From positions 1 to 22,433 of the forward strand of contig DASYML010000243.1 in the NCBI GenBank assembly GCA_036009045.1: 22,433 nt of DNA, read 5' to 3'. Below the pieces are notes generated by a model that did not search any database, was not told where the DNA came from, and saw only the letters and a list, made by a program, of their open reading frames with translations. Shown here one piece after another: positions 20,937 through 22,433 of this stretch; position 1 is the stretch's first letter, and each line of letters starts with the position of its first letter. A program made the position numbers and the translations under genes. The stretch comes from DASYML01 sp036009045 (lineage in GTDB: Bacteria > Acidobacteriota > Blastocatellia > Pyrinomonadales > Pyrinomonadaceae).

Positions 20937-21738
20937 ATCTGACCGCTTCGGCTTCGATGACGGCGTCGTATGCGCCGGTGTTGTCGTTGAGGTTGCCTTC
21001 GTTGACGCCGAGGAAGAGGACGCCGTCGCGTGTGGCGACGAATTCCTTGCCATTACCGATGAAGATGAATTCGTCGTTATCGTCACCGATGACCGCGATT
21101 AGCCCGCCCGTCGCTTCGTTGCGCATCAACTTATCCCTGTCGGGCAGCGTGGCTATCCCGGCGGGCGTGGAAAAGCGACCCGCGCCGAGCGTGACCCTTC
21201 CGCTCGCGTTGATACGCAGGCGTTGGCCGCGTCGCACGACGAGGCCGCTATTGGTCCAGCCGTTGGTCGTATTATCGCCGCGCACGCGCACGTTAATCTG
21301 AAACGTGGGAGATGTCCTCTGCGCGCTGCCTTGCGTGCCGGGGGAAGTATCCGGCGGGTTGTTGTTCACAGGTCTCTGCGGCTGCGAGAGTTCGGGACGG
21401 GACGGGCGCGACTGCTGTGGTGAGGGCTGTGAGACGGGCGCGCCGGTGTTCCCCTGGCCTGCGCCGGTGTCATCGTTCGTGATAGCGCCGACGGCGGCGC
21501 TCGTCGCGGAGTCGAATTCTATGGATTCCACATCCTCCATGTAGAGCGTCACGCGGCTGCGGCGTCCGCGCGCGTTGTTGCCGATGAGCACGGTGAATTG
21601 CTGGTCCTTGAAACTGATGACCTGTCCGCGAATCACGCTGCCGTCCTTGAGCCGGATGGTGTCCGCGAGGGCCAGTTGAACGCCAAAGCACATGACGAGC
21701 AAGAGAGCCAGGATGGGGGTGACGAAATTCTTTCTCAT
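20935..21738 (-). CDS. Secreted two-domain protein with LecA (PA-IL)-like C-terminal domain
   Basis: A 267-residue protein with GGAGGAG just before ATG. A signal peptide (about 1-25, ending ALA) is followed by a small beta unit DTIRLKDGSVIRGQVISFKD to about 75, of the type seen at the start of many acidobacterial exported proteins. A disordered Pro/Gln/Ser/Asn linker spans about 90-145. The C-terminal domain resembles PA-IL/LecA: GWTNSGLVVRRGQRLRINAS, GLIAVIGDDNDEFIFIGNGK and FLGVNEGNLNDNTGAYDAVI, where the family has the Asp/Asn calcium loop (N-D-N-x-G). Binding of galactosides is possible but untested. It probably lies at the cell surface or in the periplasm. Confidence 0.78.
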   Translation of the reverse strand: MRKNFVTPILALLLVMCFGVQLALADTIRLKDGSVIRGQVISFKDQQFTVLIGNNARGRRSRVTLYMEDVESIEFDSATSAAVGAITNDDTGAGQGNTGAPVSQPSPQQSRPSRPELSQPQRPVNNNPPDTSPGTQGSAQRTSPTFQINVRVRGDNTTNGWTNSGLVVRRGQRLRINASGRVTLGAGRFSTPAGIATLPDRDKLMRNEATGGLIAVIGDDNDEFIFIGNGKEFVATRDGVLFLGVNEGNLNDNTGAYDAVIEAEAVR

Positions 21739-22234
21739 GATCTCCTCCGGGGGTGAACGCTAATCTCAAAATGACGCGGGTCAATGAAGAGAGTATCCGA
21801 CGTTTAGCAAAGACATGCACGTTTTGGCAAGCGGGAGAGGGACGTGTCAGTGCGATGGATGCCGTATCTGCGTAAAAGGTTGCGAGGAGCGCTGCAAAAG
21901 GGTCTCTCTTGACGGAGGCGTGGCGGGCGGCGCAAGGGCGATTGCCAGCACGCGCGCTGAGACGACCGCCCGACACAAAGGACGCAGACAATTGTTCCCG
22001 GCCTGCGCGGCGGATGCTGTATGGTTCAAAAGAGTTCAGGGTCTTCAGCGACGACGCGCGATGGACTCTCTCATCCTCTCACGCATCGTCGCCGAAGCAA
22101 TCGTCTGGAAGACTTTGGGGGAAGCATGCAAGCGGACGCTTCTCTTGAGGGTAGAGAATTAAAGCTCTGAAACAATCGTGCGTGCCCGGCACATCGCGCT
22201 TCGCGCCGGACGCCTGCGATTGAGATGGCCTCAA
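21739..22234. other. Intergenic region without a supported gene
   Basis: About 500 bases between the LecA-like gene and the small cysteine-rich peptide gene. It should contain the promoter of the former, but I see no convincing -35/-10 pair. No heptamer array, inverted repeat of note or RNA gene is visible. A 115-codon plus-strand ORF from 21815 has no ribosome-binding site and a composition unlike the genes. Confidence 0.5.
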
Positions 22235-22423
22235 CTAAGAACAAACACCGCCGGAGCAGAGACCATTGCAACATTGCGCGCTCGATGTACAGGCCGAACC
22301 CGGCGGTAAACAGGTCGCCGCCTGCGCCGGTGTCGGCGCTACAATCGAAGTTACAAGAGGCACCGCCACCACCGCCGCAATCCCCAAAATGCGCACCATC
22401 TGCCGCCTCGTCATCCCGCTCAT
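22235..22423 (-). CDS. Tiny exported cysteine-rich peptide with knottin-like pattern (start may lie beyond window)
   Basis: A 62-residue reading frame; the frame is open to the window edge, so the start could be further upstream. A twin-arginine-like signal, MTRRQMVRILG from residue 4, is followed by a hydrophobic stretch IAAVVAVPLVTSIVA, and APTPAQA-A gives an AxA cleavage site at about 35. The mature part is some 26 residues with Cys38, 45, 51, 52, 56 and 61: C-x6-C-x5-CC-x3-C-x4-C. That order is the inhibitor-cystine-knot pattern of small secreted peptides. Function unknown: inhibitor, toxin or signal are all possible. Three disulfides and Tat export would fit folding before or after transport. 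Confidence 0.62.
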   Translation of the reverse strand: MSGMTRRQMVRILGIAAVVAVPLVTSIVAPTPAQAATCLPPGSACTSSAQCCNGLCSGGVCS

Positions 22424-22433
22424 CAGGGCGGGC

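Noticed and set aside
21815..22162. 115-codon plus-strand ORF with a Cys-rich start (CQCDGCRICVKGC)
   Set aside because: No ribosome-binding site, no conserved pattern beyond the first 30 residues, and a low-complexity remainder. The cysteines looked metal-binding at first, but nothing else supports a gene.

Overview
The window looks like a chromosomal segment of an Acidobacteriota bacterium, possibly class Blastocatellia. The main support is a secreted protein of the VWFA-related Acidobacterial type, with G+C-rich coding sequence and housekeeping genes scattered in short operons. The taxonomic call is inference; there is no rRNA gene here.

Layout. The left end (1-3.6 kb) holds the tail of an M14-carboxypeptidase-like protein, a CoxG-like SRPBCC protein, the frameshifted remnant of a small membrane protein, an orphan ABC ATPase, a small conserved hydrophobic protein and a GH19 endolysin-like enzyme. 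From 3.9 to 6.5 kb on the minus strand lie dciA, gatC and gatA, followed by maf on the plus strand. From 7.3 to 13.0 kb the minus strand carries a molybdenum hydroxylase cluster: [2Fe-2S] subunit, molybdopterin subunit, an inserted coiled-coil gene, FAD/[4Fe-4S] subunit, MocA cytidylyltransferase, then a thioredoxin-fold protein without its cysteines. The FAD subunit has the four-cysteine insertion, with exact spacing, that marks 4-hydroxybenzoyl-CoA reductase beta subunits. From 13.2 to 15.9 kb is folK-panB-panC (folate and pantothenate synthesis). The right part has an ABC-2-like permease, an AlbA_2 (Schlafen-type) regulator, the secreted VWFA protein, a secreted protein with a LecA-like C-terminus, and at the edge a tiny exported peptide with a six-cysteine knottin pattern.

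What stands out is the intergenic DNA. Nearly every gap is filled by a hairpin whose arms are tandem copies of a 7-bp (once 8-bp) word. The word differs from gap to gap (GACTCCT, GGCTGGA, GTCCAAA, GTGACAA, AAAACTG, AAACTTT, ATCCGAA, CATTGATT), but the architecture is the same. The arrays abut or overlap stop codons and sit directly before start codons. In four genes (FAD subunit, panB, folK, VWFA) they encode the protein terminus. Genes that begin right after an array mostly lack a Shine-Dalgarno sequence, whereas genes without one usually have it. Two REP-like perfect hairpins share their borders but not their cores, and two longer nested inverted-repeat elements lie at 1.0-1.2 and 3.6-3.9 kb. 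The coiled-coil gene inside the molybdenum operon is bracketed by a 14-bp direct repeat, as if it had been inserted. These arrays resemble in style the short tandemly repeated repetitive (STRR) heptamers described in cyanobacteria, but here they form a multi-family hairpin system.
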